Assembly: GCA_003105035.1 (NCBI GenBank)
Contig: PQAL01000014.1
Coordinates: 1-64,000 of the forward strand
Length of the DNA: 64,000 bases
Direction of reading: 5' to 3'
From: Anaerolineales bacterium
Lineage (GTDB): Bacteria; Chloroflexota; Anaerolineae; Anaerolineales; UBA4823
Of the stretch, positions 54,326 through 63,325 are shown in pieces (within the stretch, counting starts at the first letter, position 1; every line of letters begins with the position of its first letter). The translations under genes were made by a program, and so were the position numbers. The notes under the pieces are model-generated. The model worked only from the letters and a program-made list of their open reading frames with translations, was not told the origin of the DNA and did no database searches.

Positions 54326-56278
54326 ATGAGTGTTTATCTTCGCGACATACCCCTACCTCAAGCCAGATTGGTTTTTGATGAAGCCTTACGGGCCAACCAT
54401 CTGGATGGTTTGTTAGGTATTGACGAGATACCGCTGGACGAACACGCCCTCGGGCGTGTTCTTGCAAGACCTATCTGGGCGAAACTCTCCTCTCCTCATT
54501 ACCATGCTTCGGCGATGGATGGGTACGCTGTACGTGCAGAATCCACTGTATTCGCCGCTCCAACCAGGCCGTTGGATCTCAACCTACCCAGCCAGGCGAG
54601 TTATGTAGATACTGGTGATCCACTGCCTGCCTGGGCGGATGCGGTCATCCCGGTCGAAAATATCGAGCTGATCACACCGGCAGTAAAAACCAACGAAGTA
54701 CCGTATTCCCCCAAGATAATTCGCATCCGGGCTGCGGTGACCCCCTGGAGCCATGTTCGCTCGCTAGGCGAAGATATCGTAGCCACGCAATTGGTCCTAC
54801 CTGCCGGGCATACCCTACGTCCAGTTGACCTGGCTGCCATTGCTGCCAGCGGTCATGCAACAATACCGGCAGCGCGACTGCCTCGGGTTGCCATCCTTCC
54901 CACCGGCTCCGAGCTCGTACCCCTCGGCCAACCGGTGAAACCTGGAGACATCATCGAGTTTAACTCCCTGGCGCTTGCTGCCCAGGTGAATAGCTGGGGG
55001 GCTCAAGCCACACGCTTCCCGATCAGTCGCGATGTATTCGAGCTGCTATGCCGGCGTGTGCAAGAAGCCGCAGGTGCATACGACCTGATCCTGCTCAATG
55101 CAGGTTCATCGGCAGGGTCGGAGGATTTTTCATCACGCGTGGTAGAAGAATTAGGTGAGCTGTTGGTGCATGGTGTAGCTGTCCGCCCAGGGCACCCGGT
55201 GATCCTGGGCATGATTGGGCAAAAGCCTCAGCAAGTACCCATCATCGGTGTTCCGGGTTATCCGGTCTCGGCCATCCTGACCGGTGAGATCTTCGTCGAA
55301 CCTTTAATCTCGCGCTGGTTGGGCCGCGCCTCTCTCACTCCAATTCAGATCAATGCTCAACTCACCCGCAAGGTCACCTCTCCGCCCGGCGACGACGATT
55401 ACATGCGCATGGCAGTCGGTCGGGTGGGTGAAAAGGTTTTAGCTGCACCGCTCTCGCGTGGTGCAGGAGTGATTACCTCCTTGGTGCGGGCAGACGGGAT
55501 CACTATCTTACCACGCGGTATCCAGGGACTTCCCGCCGGTAGTGAGGTGAAAGTAAACCTCTATCGGCGTCCTGATGAGATCGATAAGACCGTCCTGGCC
55601 ATCGGCTCTCATGACATCACCATCGACATCATGGCTCAATATCTGGCGGCCAGTGACCGTCGCCTGGTATCTGCCAATGTGGGCAGCATGGGTGGGTTGG
55701 TAGCGCTTGCGCGGGGTGAAGCTCACCTGGCAGGCTCACATCTGCTGGATCCGGAGAGCGGCGAGTATAACCTCCGCTACATCCACCAGACTTTACCCGA
55801 TGTGCCTATAAAATTAATCGTATTGGTTGAGCGGCAGCAGGGCTTGATGGTGGCAAGCGGGAATCCCAAGCGCATCAGATCATTACAGGATCTCACCAGG
55901 CAGGATATCACCTATGTCAACCGGCAGAGCGGGGCGGGCACGCGCGTGCTCCTGGATTATCATCTGCAACAATTGGGGATCTCACCTGATTCCATCCAGG
56001 GCTACCAGCATGAGGAGTTCACCCACCTGGCCGTAGCAGCTGCCATCAGCTCTGGCCGGGCTGATTGTGGGCTGGGCATCGCGGCGGCTGCCCAGGCACT
56101 CGGGTTGGATTTTATCCCGCTTTACCAGGAGCGTTACGATCTGGTCATCCCGCAGGTGTATTACCAGGATAAGCTTTTAGAGCCTCTTTTGCGATTATTA
56201 TTTGACGGTGATTTTAAAAAGACCGTGGCGAGCCTGGCGGGGTATAATATTGACCGAATGGGTCAGGAAATCATATAA
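54326..56278 (+). CDS. MoeA fused to a periplasmic-binding-protein-like domain
   Basis: In this 650-residue protein, residues 1-420 are a second MoeA, with SSPHYHASAMDGYAVRAE near residue 55, LILLNAGSSAGSEDF near 250 and IIGVPGYPVSAIL near 310. Residues 425-650 form a PBP-like (LysR-substrate-binding or SBP type) domain, beginning IGSHDITIDIMAQYL and containing NRQSGAGTRVLLDYHL near 530 and GRADCGLGIAAAAQAL near 580. Such fusions occur in archaea and deep-branching bacteria and may sense or deliver molybdate or tungstate to the MoeA site. It is the last cofactor gene of the run. Confidence 0.92.
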   Translation: MSVYLRDIPLPQARLVFDEALRANHLDGLLGIDEIPLDEHALGRVLARPIWAKLSSPHYHASAMDGYAVRAESTVFAAPTRPLDLNLPSQASYVDTGDPLPAWADAVIPVENIELITPAVKTNEVPYSPKIIRIRAAVTPWSHVRSLGEDIVATQLVLPAGHTLRPVDLAAIAASGHATIPAARLPRVAILPTGSELVPLGQPVKPGDIIEFNSLALAAQVNSWGAQATRFPISRDVFELLCRRVQEAAGAYDLILLNAGSSAGSEDFSSRVVEELGELLVHGVAVRPGHPVILGMIGQKPQQVPIIGVPGYPVSAILTGEIFVEPLISRWLGRASLTPIQINAQLTRKVTSPPGDDDYMRMAVGRVGEKVLAAPLSRGAGVITSLVRADGITILPRGIQGLPAGSEVKVNLYRRPDEIDKTVLAIGSHDITIDIMAQYLAASDRRLVSANVGSMGGLVALARGEAHLAGSHLLDPESGEYNLRYIHQTLPDVPIKLIVLVERQQGLMVASGNPKRIRSLQDLTRQDITYVNRQSGAGTRVLLDYHLQQLGISPDSIQGYQHEEFTHLAVAAAISSGRADCGLGIAAAAQALGLDFIPLYQERYDLVIPQVYYQDKLLEPLLRLLFDGDFKKTVASLAGYNIDRMGQEII

Positions 56279-56388
56279 AAACGCGAGGTGGATTTCTCAG
56301 ACAAAATCTGTTCATCAGGCTCTTCCACCTGCACTCGATCGGCCTGAATTGATAAATTTCCTTTTATATTCCTTGAAAGGTGGTATGT

Positions 56389-56859
56389 ATGCCAATTTCG
56401 AGTGGAATACCTGCTCCTGAGTTCTCTCTAGAGGATGAGAATGGTACTGTCCGTACACTGTCTGAATTTCGCGGGCGACCTGTTCTCTTATATTTTTATC
56501 CCAAGGATGACACCCCAGGTTGTACCACGGAAGCCTGCCATTTCCGGGATGATTACAGCCAGTATACCGAGGCTGGTATCACCATCCTGGGTGTCAGTCC
56601 TGATACTGCCAAGTCACATGCCAAATTTAAGGCCAAGTATGGGCTGCCATTTTCATTGCTGGCTGACAACGAGCATAAAGTGTGTGAGCTATATGGTGTT
56701 TGGGGTACAAAAAAGAACTACGGGAAGGAATATCAAGGTGTTTTCCGCACGACCTTCCTGATCGACGAAAAAGGCAACATCGTCCACGTATTTAAAAACG
56801 TGAAACCCGCTGAGCACAGCGCGGAAGTTTTGGCTGAGTTCAACGCTAGCCGCATTTAA
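56389..56859 (+). CDS. bcp: Thioredoxin-dependent peroxiredoxin (BCP type)
   Basis: In this 156-residue peroxiredoxin of the bacterioferritin-comigratory group, the peroxidatic Cys is in YPKDDTPGCTTEACHFRD (residues 40-57). A second Cys five residues later matches the atypical 2-Cys arrangement. VWGTKKNYGKEYQGVFRTTFLID near residue 103 is conserved. It reduces hydroperoxides in the cytoplasm. I chose the ATG at 56389, preceded by AAAGG, over an in-frame GTG nine bases upstream. The stop codon TAA lies at the edge of the tmRNA terminator. Confidence 0.95.
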   Translation: MPISSGIPAPEFSLEDENGTVRTLSEFRGRPVLLYFYPKDDTPGCTTEACHFRDDYSQYTEAGITILGVSPDTAKSHAKFKAKYGLPFSLLADNEHKVCELYGVWGTKKNYGKEYQGVFRTTFLIDEKGNIVHVFKNVKPAEHSAEVLAEFNASRI

Positions 56860-56887
56860 AAAAAAGAACGCACAAATTACTTGTGCG
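56858..56887 (-). terminator. Intrinsic terminator of the tmRNA
   Basis: On the minus strand, CGCACAA-GTAAT-TTGTGCG forms a 7-bp stem directly after the tmRNA 3' end. It is followed by TTC and a run of eight T residues (plus-strand A run at 56858-56865). This is a textbook rho-independent terminator. Confidence 0.85.
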
Positions 56888-56894
56888 CTCTCAG

Positions 56895-57287
56895 TGGAGA
56901 TGGCGGGAATCGAACCCGCGTCCGAAAGATTAGATCCGCGGATATCTACGAGCGTAGTCGGTTGTGTGATTCACCAACTGGCTTACAAGCGACAAAAAAC
57001 TCAGCTGGCTAACCGCTGGGACCCGAAAGCCCCTCTTTCACACAGGTAGCGGTGTCGTGTGTGGCACTCCGACATTATGACGTTCACTCTACCACCGGTC
57101 GGAGGGCGGGGCAGGTGACCGTGAGCCTGCAAGAGGCTCATTACTGTTCTTCTACCGCTTATGCAGCGAGAGGAAGAGCAGCATAGGAAGTGCGATTGGC
57201 ACTTGTGTGTTGCACTGATTTATCGAGGTCGGTGCCTCTCGGCTCGCAATCCGGGCTCAGCCTCTCCCGTCGAAGCCTGTCATCCCC
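56895..57287 (-). ncRNA. ssrA: tmRNA (ssrA)
   Basis: The 393-base minus-strand RNA begins GGGGATGACAGGCTTCGACG and ends in a tRNA-like domain (GCGGGTTCGATTCCCGC, then CATCTCCA). The acceptor stem GGGGATG/CATCTCC carries the G3-U pair that alanyl-tRNA synthetase recognises. The CCA end is not encoded. The reading frame gives the tag A-N-R-T-S-Y-A-A-L-P-L-A-A, followed by TAA. The tag ends in LAA as required for proteolysis but has Pro before it, where Ala is usual. A TATAAT box lies at 57303-57298. Confidence 0.95.
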
Positions 57288-57297
57288 GGTGGGAATG

Positions 57298-57303
57298 ATT
57301 ATA
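57298..57303 (-). promoter_or_regulatory. -10 box of the tmRNA promoter
   Basis: On the minus strand a consensus TATAAT lies ten bases upstream of the mature tmRNA 5' end. A -35 box is weak (TTCTAT at 18 bases). The remaining sequence to 57725 contains no gene I can support. Confidence 0.6.
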
Positions 57304-57725
57304 CTCCGAATCGAGACCGCAATAGAACCCCAATTGTCCTTGCAAGATTGATAGTGTTTTTTAATCCAGCATTATTCTAAAGTGAAAAAGAGCAAAGGTG
57401 GTTATGATATACTTCATGAAATCTAATGCCAGATTTAGATTATTTTAATATACCTTCATCTGGCATACAGTAACCTGATAAGGATAATCTGTAGGAGCTG
57501 GCAATTGGAACGTCATCATCTCATCGATAGCCATCCATTGCATGCGATTACCCAAACATTTAGAAATACCACCTGCCAGTGGATAGGTGTTCAGCGGGGA
57601 GAGTCTATTAAATCCAAAAAGGAGGTGTTAACCCTACCCATCCCCGTATGATACGCTACTGACTTGTTTACTAATTTATGCATCATTTACAAGAACTCTT
57701 ATTAGATCTGATAGAGGAGAGTACT

Positions 57726-60700
57726 ATGAAGTTAAAATGGATATCGAGTTTAATGGCTACGGCCCTGATCATCTGTGTAGCGTTGCTGGGATTGGCTCAA
57801 CATGACGCTGTCATGGCTGCCCAGGGTAGCCCAGAAAAAGTCGAGGCTACCTTGCTGAATAGTTTTTCAACAGAAGGCAGTGCAGATTTCATTATCCGCT
57901 TCGTGGATCAAGCCGACCTTTCGGCTGCGTATTCCATGGATTGGGATGCCCGGGGTGAGTTTGTGTATAACACCCTGACCGAGACAGCCGCAAAAAGCCA
58001 GGCAACTGCGATTGCCATCCTGGATGCTTCTGGAAGAAAGCACGAAACCATGATCGGTGGTAATGATTTGTATGTGTGGAGCGGTAACCTGGTCGAAGCG
58101 AATGCCATTGCATCGCTTCCCGAGGTGTATTTCATCCGTGCTACACGCGTCTATCAGCTTGATCCATACACCGTAGTGAATCCCAATCAAAATATCACCT
58201 GGGCAGCTGACCTGCTTGCGAATAATCTCCAGGTTACTGTAGGTAGCGCGCCTGATGCGATCATGGATTGGGGTATCACCGATACCAAGGCAGACCAATT
58301 TTGGACAGCCTATGGTACCACTGGCGCCGGGATCAAGGTCGCCAATATTGACACTGGTGTGCAATGGAATCACACTGCCTTGGTGAATAGTTTTGCCTGT
58401 CCGGGGCAACCGACTAATCCCGCCTGTTGGAGCGATCCAAGTAATATCTGTGGAGCTGGAGGTGCCTGCGACAACAATGGCCATGGCACCCATACCATGG
58501 GCACCATGGTTGCCAGCAATGATCCCGCTTTAGAACGCACGGTGGGCATGGCGCCTGGTGCGACCTGGATTGCCTGTAAAGGCTGCGAAGGTCAATCATG
58601 CTCTGACTCTGCTTTAATATCATGTGCTAACTGGCTGCTTTCTCCGGGTGGAAGCACTGCGAATCGTCCTAATGTAGTTAACAATTCCTGGGGTGGCACT
58701 CCCGATGGCGATACCTGGTATTTATCCTATGTAAATAGCTGGCGCGCGGCAGGCATATTCCCTGCATTTTCAGCGGGAAATTCAGGACCCACCTGCGGTA
58801 GTATGGGTGATCCAGGATCTTATCAGGAGTCCTTCGCAGCAGCTGCGCATGCAAACAGCCGCACGATTGCCGGTTTTTCGAGCCGGGGTGAGAGTGCCTT
58901 CGGCCACGATCCGTACACAAAACCCAACATCTCTGCGCCTGGCGATAGTATTTATTCAACTGTGCCGACAAATGGTTGGGGTTCTTTGAGTGGCACCTCC
59001 ATGGCCAGCCCGCACAATGCCGGAGCAGTCGCCCTGCTTTGGTCATGCAACCCTGCATTGATTGGCCAAGTTGATGCGACTTTCCAGCTGCTGCAGAATA
59101 GCGCGGACGCACCACCCGCCGGAGACTGTGGAGCCCCTCCTGATGGGCAGGGCAATTACACATTTGGGTACGGCTACCTGGATGTACTCGCAGCAGGGCA
59201 GCTGGCATGTGGTGCTGTTGAGCAAGGTAAATTGCAGGGGCATGTATATGACCAGTACGCTGCACCGGTTGTGGGAGCGAGCGTTACTGTTCAATTAGCA
59301 CCCCAAGGTAACAGCGTCGATGTATTCACCGATCCGTCGGGATTCTATTCAATGGATCTGGTCCCGAGCACCTACGATGTCACTGCTTCGAAAGTGAATT
59401 ACCAGTCGCAGACTGCAACTGGTGTTGTCATCGTGGCTTCCCAAACAACCGTCCAGGACTTCACCATTGATTTCTTGGGGAGTTGGATGGAGGAGCCCGC
59501 TCTGCCTGCGCCATGCCAGGATCTCACTCGTTTTGACGGGGAGTATTACAACGGTTTGGTTTATTTCCTGGGTGGGCGCGGCGGAACGGATGGGAGTGTT
59601 ACTTATGGTGATGTCATCACCTACAACACGGACACTGGTGTGTGTGCTGACACAGGTGTCAACATCCCGAATCCCGTCTCCAACTACACGATTAACCTGG
59701 TTAATAACGGAACCGACAACCTTCTGTGCGTTTTTGGCGGCCGTCTTTCATCTGGTGCAACAACATTGGACGTTCAATGCTACAATCCGAGGCTAAATTC
59801 TACCAGTAAGGTGGCTGACCTCCCTGCTGCCTATACCGGATTTACCCCGGGTGCCCAGGTGGTGTTTAATAATAGGGTTTATATTTTCGGTGGATTTAGA
59901 AATGCTGCATCCCCCTACGAGCTCAGCCGGACCGATCGATTTAATCCACTTACCAACACGTTTACGCAGTTGGGTAACCTGAGCTTGGCTCGCTCTTATA
60001 TTGATGCCGCTGTTGTAGATGGAAAAATCTATGCCTTCGGTGGTACAGTTTTCGACGGCGCAAGCCTGGTTTCCCAGTCTCGTACGGAAGTCATGGCCAA
60101 CCCAGAGGGTGCTGGAACATGGAATGATGCTGCTGTGGCCGAGCTGCCAGTTGCGACTGCTGAGGGGCGTGCTTTTGGGTTCGATACTGATAGCCCCTAT
60201 GTGTTAGGTGGCCAGATCATCATCGCTGGTGGTGGGTTATGGCCTGCTGAGACCTATGAGGTAATTGCCTATGACGTTGCCAGTAATACCTATGATGATG
60301 CGTTCCCTGATCTCAACAATGCCCGTAGAGACCATGCTGGTGTCTTTATCCCTGGCGATGCTGGAGAACCTGGCGCGATGTGGGTGTTCGGTGGTCGCTC
60401 GGGTGCAGATACGCCCCCATATGGACCTCCCGAATGGTACCCGGTAAATTTGATCGCAGAACCTGACATCCATGTTGCACCAACTTCTTTATCCGCAACG
60501 TTACCGACCGATGGTACAGAAACCCAGCAGCTTGTGATTACGAATAATGGCACAGCACCTTTAACCTGGTCACTCGAAGAAGTTCCAGGTCTGATGGTGG
60601 GTGGCAGTTCCAGCCCGTTCGTACCCGCGCCAACTTACGGCGGTGTCGTCAACAAGCAGCTTACCGTACAGTCTCCTTCTGCTCCTTTGGTACAGGTCCA

Positions 60701-61535
60701 GCCCGCTGCCAATCCTGATGCGGTTTTGTGGGATCAACCACTGAGCTCAGTGAACCAGAACTCTTATGTTAATCAAGAATTTTCTGATTTTCCTGCGTAT
60801 AGCAGCTTCCTGGCGGATGACTTCATCAATGCGAATCCCTGGGTGATCAACAGCATCTTCGTTCCCGGTAACGGCTGGAATGGCTTTGCTACCTTAATGG
60901 ATGCCACAGCGCTCACCTGGCAGATCTATAGTGATGATGGAGGTATCCCAGATGGTGATCCTACTGGTGGTGGCAATCCTCCACTTTGGACCCTTACTCT
61001 ACCACCCACAGATCCCCAGGTCGTGATTACTACGGGGACTGGTGGCTTCCCTTCAAACACCCAGGTGAACCTGGCTGTTCCACTGGTCCTGCCCCCTGGA
61101 CACTACTGGTTCATTTTCTATCCCAGTTTGTCGTTCTCAGAGGCGGGACAATTCGGTAGGCAGCCTGCCGATACAACCCATGGCTACATGGTCCAGTTCA
61201 TCAATCCAGGAGAGGGATTCGGAGAAGGCACAGACTGGCAGCCGTGGACAGTGCTTGATATAGGTCTTGAGCAGAATGATAATGCCTTCCGGCTCGAAGG
61301 TTCAATAGCTCAAGATATTCCTTGGTTGAGCGAAGACCTGATCGGGGGTTCACTTGACCCTGCTGAATCCGTCACCATTAATGTGACCTTCGATGCCACT
61401 GGATTGCCACCCGGCGTGTATCATGCCAGCCTGGATATTAACAGCAACGATCCAGATCAACCCACGGTCACCGTGCCTGTGACCCTGACGGTATCGAACC
61501 TCGAAATCTTCTTACCTCTTGCCACAAAAGGCTGA
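57726..61535 (+). CDS. Secreted S8 (subtilisin-like) peptidase with kelch-like repeats
   Basis: From the ATG at 57726, preceded by GAGGAGA, the 1269-residue protein has a signal peptide (residues 1-30) and an I9-like propeptide region (about 38-125). The S8 domain carries the full triad: D209 in IDTGVQWNH, H253 in GHGTHTMG, and S425 in GTSMASPH. Carboxypeptidase-regulatory-like strands follow at about 510-585. A run of kelch-like units is found at about 590-890 (YIFGGF, YAFGGT, WVFGGR). The C-terminal domains are Ig/BACON-like, ending LEIFLPLATKG. It is an exported endopeptidase, likely surface-associated. An alternative upstream ATG exists at 57678. Confidence 0.93.
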   Translation: MKLKWISSLMATALIICVALLGLAQHDAVMAAQGSPEKVEATLLNSFSTEGSADFIIRFVDQADLSAAYSMDWDARGEFVYNTLTETAAKSQATAIAILDASGRKHETMIGGNDLYVWSGNLVEANAIASLPEVYFIRATRVYQLDPYTVVNPNQNITWAADLLANNLQVTVGSAPDAIMDWGITDTKADQFWTAYGTTGAGIKVANIDTGVQWNHTALVNSFACPGQPTNPACWSDPSNICGAGGACDNNGHGTHTMGTMVASNDPALERTVGMAPGATWIACKGCEGQSCSDSALISCANWLLSPGGSTANRPNVVNNSWGGTPDGDTWYLSYVNSWRAAGIFPAFSAGNSGPTCGSMGDPGSYQESFAAAAHANSRTIAGFSSRGESAFGHDPYTKPNISAPGDSIYSTVPTNGWGSLSGTSMASPHNAGAVALLWSCNPALIGQVDATFQLLQNSADAPPAGDCGAPPDGQGNYTFGYGYLDVLAAGQLACGAVEQGKLQGHVYDQYAAPVVGASVTVQLAPQGNSVDVFTDPSGFYSMDLVPSTYDVTASKVNYQSQTATGVVIVASQTTVQDFTIDFLGSWMEEPALPAPCQDLTRFDGEYYNGLVYFLGGRGGTDGSVTYGDVITYNTDTGVCADTGVNIPNPVSNYTINLVNNGTDNLLCVFGGRLSSGATTLDVQCYNPRLNSTSKVADLPAAYTGFTPGAQVVFNNRVYIFGGFRNAASPYELSRTDRFNPLTNTFTQLGNLSLARSYIDAAVVDGKIYAFGGTVFDGASLVSQSRTEVMANPEGAGTWNDAAVAELPVATAEGRAFGFDTDSPYVLGGQIIIAGGGLWPAETYEVIAYDVASNTYDDAFPDLNNARRDHAGVFIPGDAGEPGAMWVFGGRSGADTPPYGPPEWYPVNLIAEPDIHVAPTSLSATLPTDGTETQQLVITNNGTAPLTWSLEEVPGLMVGGSSSPFVPAPTYGGVVNKQLTVQSPSAPLVQVQPAANPDAVLWDQPLSSVNQNSYVNQEFSDFPAYSSFLADDFINANPWVINSIFVPGNGWNGFATLMDATALTWQIYSDDGGIPDGDPTGGGNPPLWTLTLPPTDPQVVITTGTGGFPSNTQVNLAVPLVLPPGHYWFIFYPSLSFSEAGQFGRQPADTTHGYMVQFINPGEGFGEGTDWQPWTVLDIGLEQNDNAFRLEGSIAQDIPWLSEDLIGGSLDPAESVTINVTFDATGLPPGVYHASLDINSNDPDQPTVTVPVTLTVSNLEIFLPLATKG

Positions 61536-61558
61536 AAGCCAGAAGATTGTATAAAATT

Positions 61559-61584
61559 GGGGCTGCCTGAAACATGGCAGCCCC
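61559..61584 (+). terminator. Intrinsic terminator after the S8 peptidase gene
   Basis: GGGGCTGCC (61559-61567) and GGCAGCCCC (61576-61584) form a perfect 9-bp stem with an 8-base loop, followed by ATTATTTT. It lies 23 bases after the stop codon. Bases 61585-62057 hold no recognisable gene; a TATACT at about 61836 is a possible promoter element for rocD. Confidence 0.85.
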
Positions 61585-62057
61585 ATTATTTTAAAATCCA
61601 ACTAAAAGAAGAGACTTAGATCCATAGCACCGAACAATAAATAAGGAAGTTCGTATAGTTAAAGGACACACATTGGGTGGTTTCATTAGCTTTTCTGTCA
61701 ACGCAATACCTAAAGGCTGCCCGGCAAAAGCGTCAATAATTTTCGTCATCCTCACCTAACGGGATGTTTGTAAAATGTGACATTAGTCAATTAATCCCCT
61801 GAATTATGGCAATATGGATGCGGTTGGGGTTGTGTTATACTCCAAAAAGCCTCTGTCGGTTCGTTCAGGGAAAGTTTACGAGGGATCTGATCTCAGCATG
61901 CAAGAAAATGTGATGAGAATTCCGATTGGAGGGGTTATATAGGAGAATCTGGGATTACTGGTGAGCTGAGTGCCATATTCGTTTTCTTACAATCGCGGTT
62001 TACCTCCTTGTTTTATAAGGCAGGTAACCATCAGGTACCAAGAGCATGTGAGGCGCA

Positions 62058-63260
62058 ATGAATTCAAAAGAATATATTCAACTGGAAGAGCAATATGGAG
62101 CGCACAACTACCATCCGCTAGATGTGGTCCTGACCCGTGGGGAGGGGGTGTGGGTTTATGATATTGACGGGAACCGCTACCTGGATTGCCTGAGTGCCTA
62201 TTCGGCTTTAAACCAGGGACATGTGCATCCCAAGATCTTGAATGCCCTGCTCCAGCAAGTGGAAAATCTCACCCTGACTTCGCGCGCCTTCCGCAATGAC
62301 CAGCTGCCTCTGTTTTACAAGGAACTGTCGGAATTGACCGGTTACGAAATGTCGCTCCCCATGAATTCTGGGGCAGAAGCCGTGGAGACTGCGATAAAGC
62401 TGGCGCGCAAGTGGGCATACCGGGTTAAAGGCGTGCCCCGTCACCATGCCGAGATCATCACCTGCCAGAATAATTTCCATGGTCGCACAGTATCCATCAT
62501 ATCCTTTTCCACCGAACCGCTCTACCGGGATGATTTTGGCCCCTTTACCCCCGGGTTTGTGACCGTTCCCTATGGGGATGCCGATGCAATCGCAGCTGCA
62601 ATTACACCGCATACCGCCGCGGTCATGGTTGAACCGATCCAGGGGGAAGCTGGTGTGAATATCCCACCAGCCGGCTATCTCAAGCGCCTGCGAGAAATTT
62701 GCACGAAAAACAACGTCCTTTTTATTGCGGACGAGATCCAAACTGGCCTGGGGCGAACCGGCAAGCTATTCGCCTGTGAACATGAAAGCGTCCGGCCTGA
62801 TATGGTGATCATCGGCAAGGCCCTCTCGGGGGGCTTTTACCCGGTTTCCGCTGTGGTTGCAGATGAAAAGATCATGGGCTTGTTCCAACCTGGTGAACAC
62901 GGTTCGACCTTCGGGGGTAACCCACTCGCCATGGCGGTGGCGCGCGCCGCATTAAGCGTTCTTGTGCAGGAAAAAATGGTGGAGAATTCCGCCCGTATGG
63001 GCGAGTATTTTCAGGAACAGCTGGTTGAAATTTCAAGCCAGCACATCAAGGAAGTACGTGGGAGAGGCCTATTGATTGGCGTAGAGCTGAAACCAGAAGC
63101 TGGTGGAGCCCGGCGCTTCTGCGAAGCTTTGGTTAAAGTTGGCATTCTTGCCAAGGAAACCCATGAAAGCGTCATCCGCTTCGCCCCACCGTTGATCATC
63201 GACAAGCCAACCATCGATTGGGCAATCCCACGCATCCGGGAAGTCTTACATTTGAAATAA
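62058..63260 (+). CDS. rocD: Ornithine aminotransferase
   Basis: In this 400-residue class III PLP-dependent aminotransferase, [16 protein letters not shown] near residue 45 is characteristic of ornithine-oxo-acid aminotransferases. [18 protein letters not shown] near residue 100 binds PLP phosphate, [15 protein letters not shown] near 222 contains the Asp that contacts the pyridine nitrogen, and [15 protein letters not shown] near 253 carries the PLP lysine. It converts ornithine and 2-oxoglutarate to glutamate semialdehyde and glutamate. It is followed after 65 bp by alanine dehydrogenase. Confidence 0.95.
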   Translation: MNSKEYIQLEEQYGAHNYHPLDVVLTRGEGVWVYDIDGNRYLDCLSAYSALNQGHVHPKILNALLQQVENLTLTSRAFRNDQLPLFYKELSELTGYEMSLPMNSGAEAVETAIKLARKWAYRVKGVPRHHAEIITCQNNFHGRTVSIISFSTEPLYRDDFGPFTPGFVTVPYGDADAIAAAITPHTAAVMVEPIQGEAGVNIPPAGYLKRLREICTKNNVLFIADEIQTGLGRTGKLFACEHESVRPDMVIIGKALSGGFYPVSAVVADEKIMGLFQPGEHGSTFGGNPLAMAVARAALSVLVQEKMVENSARMGEYFQEQLVEISSQHIKEVRGRGLLIGVELKPEAGGARRFCEALVKVGILAKETHESVIRFAPPLIIDKPTIDWAIPRIREVLHLK

Positions 63261-63325
63261 AAAGGCATACCCGTGCGTCTGCTCGGATAATTAATCGCAA
63301 GATCGTTTACAAAGGAGTGAAATCT

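Noticed and set aside
57196-57216. TGGCAC...TTGC pair resembling a sigma-54 promoter
   Set aside because: The spacing is seven bases instead of five and it lies inside the tmRNA gene.
57867-58493. Minus-strand open frame of 208 codons over the S8 peptidase
   Set aside because: It is antisense to a well-supported protease domain with its catalytic Asp and His codons.
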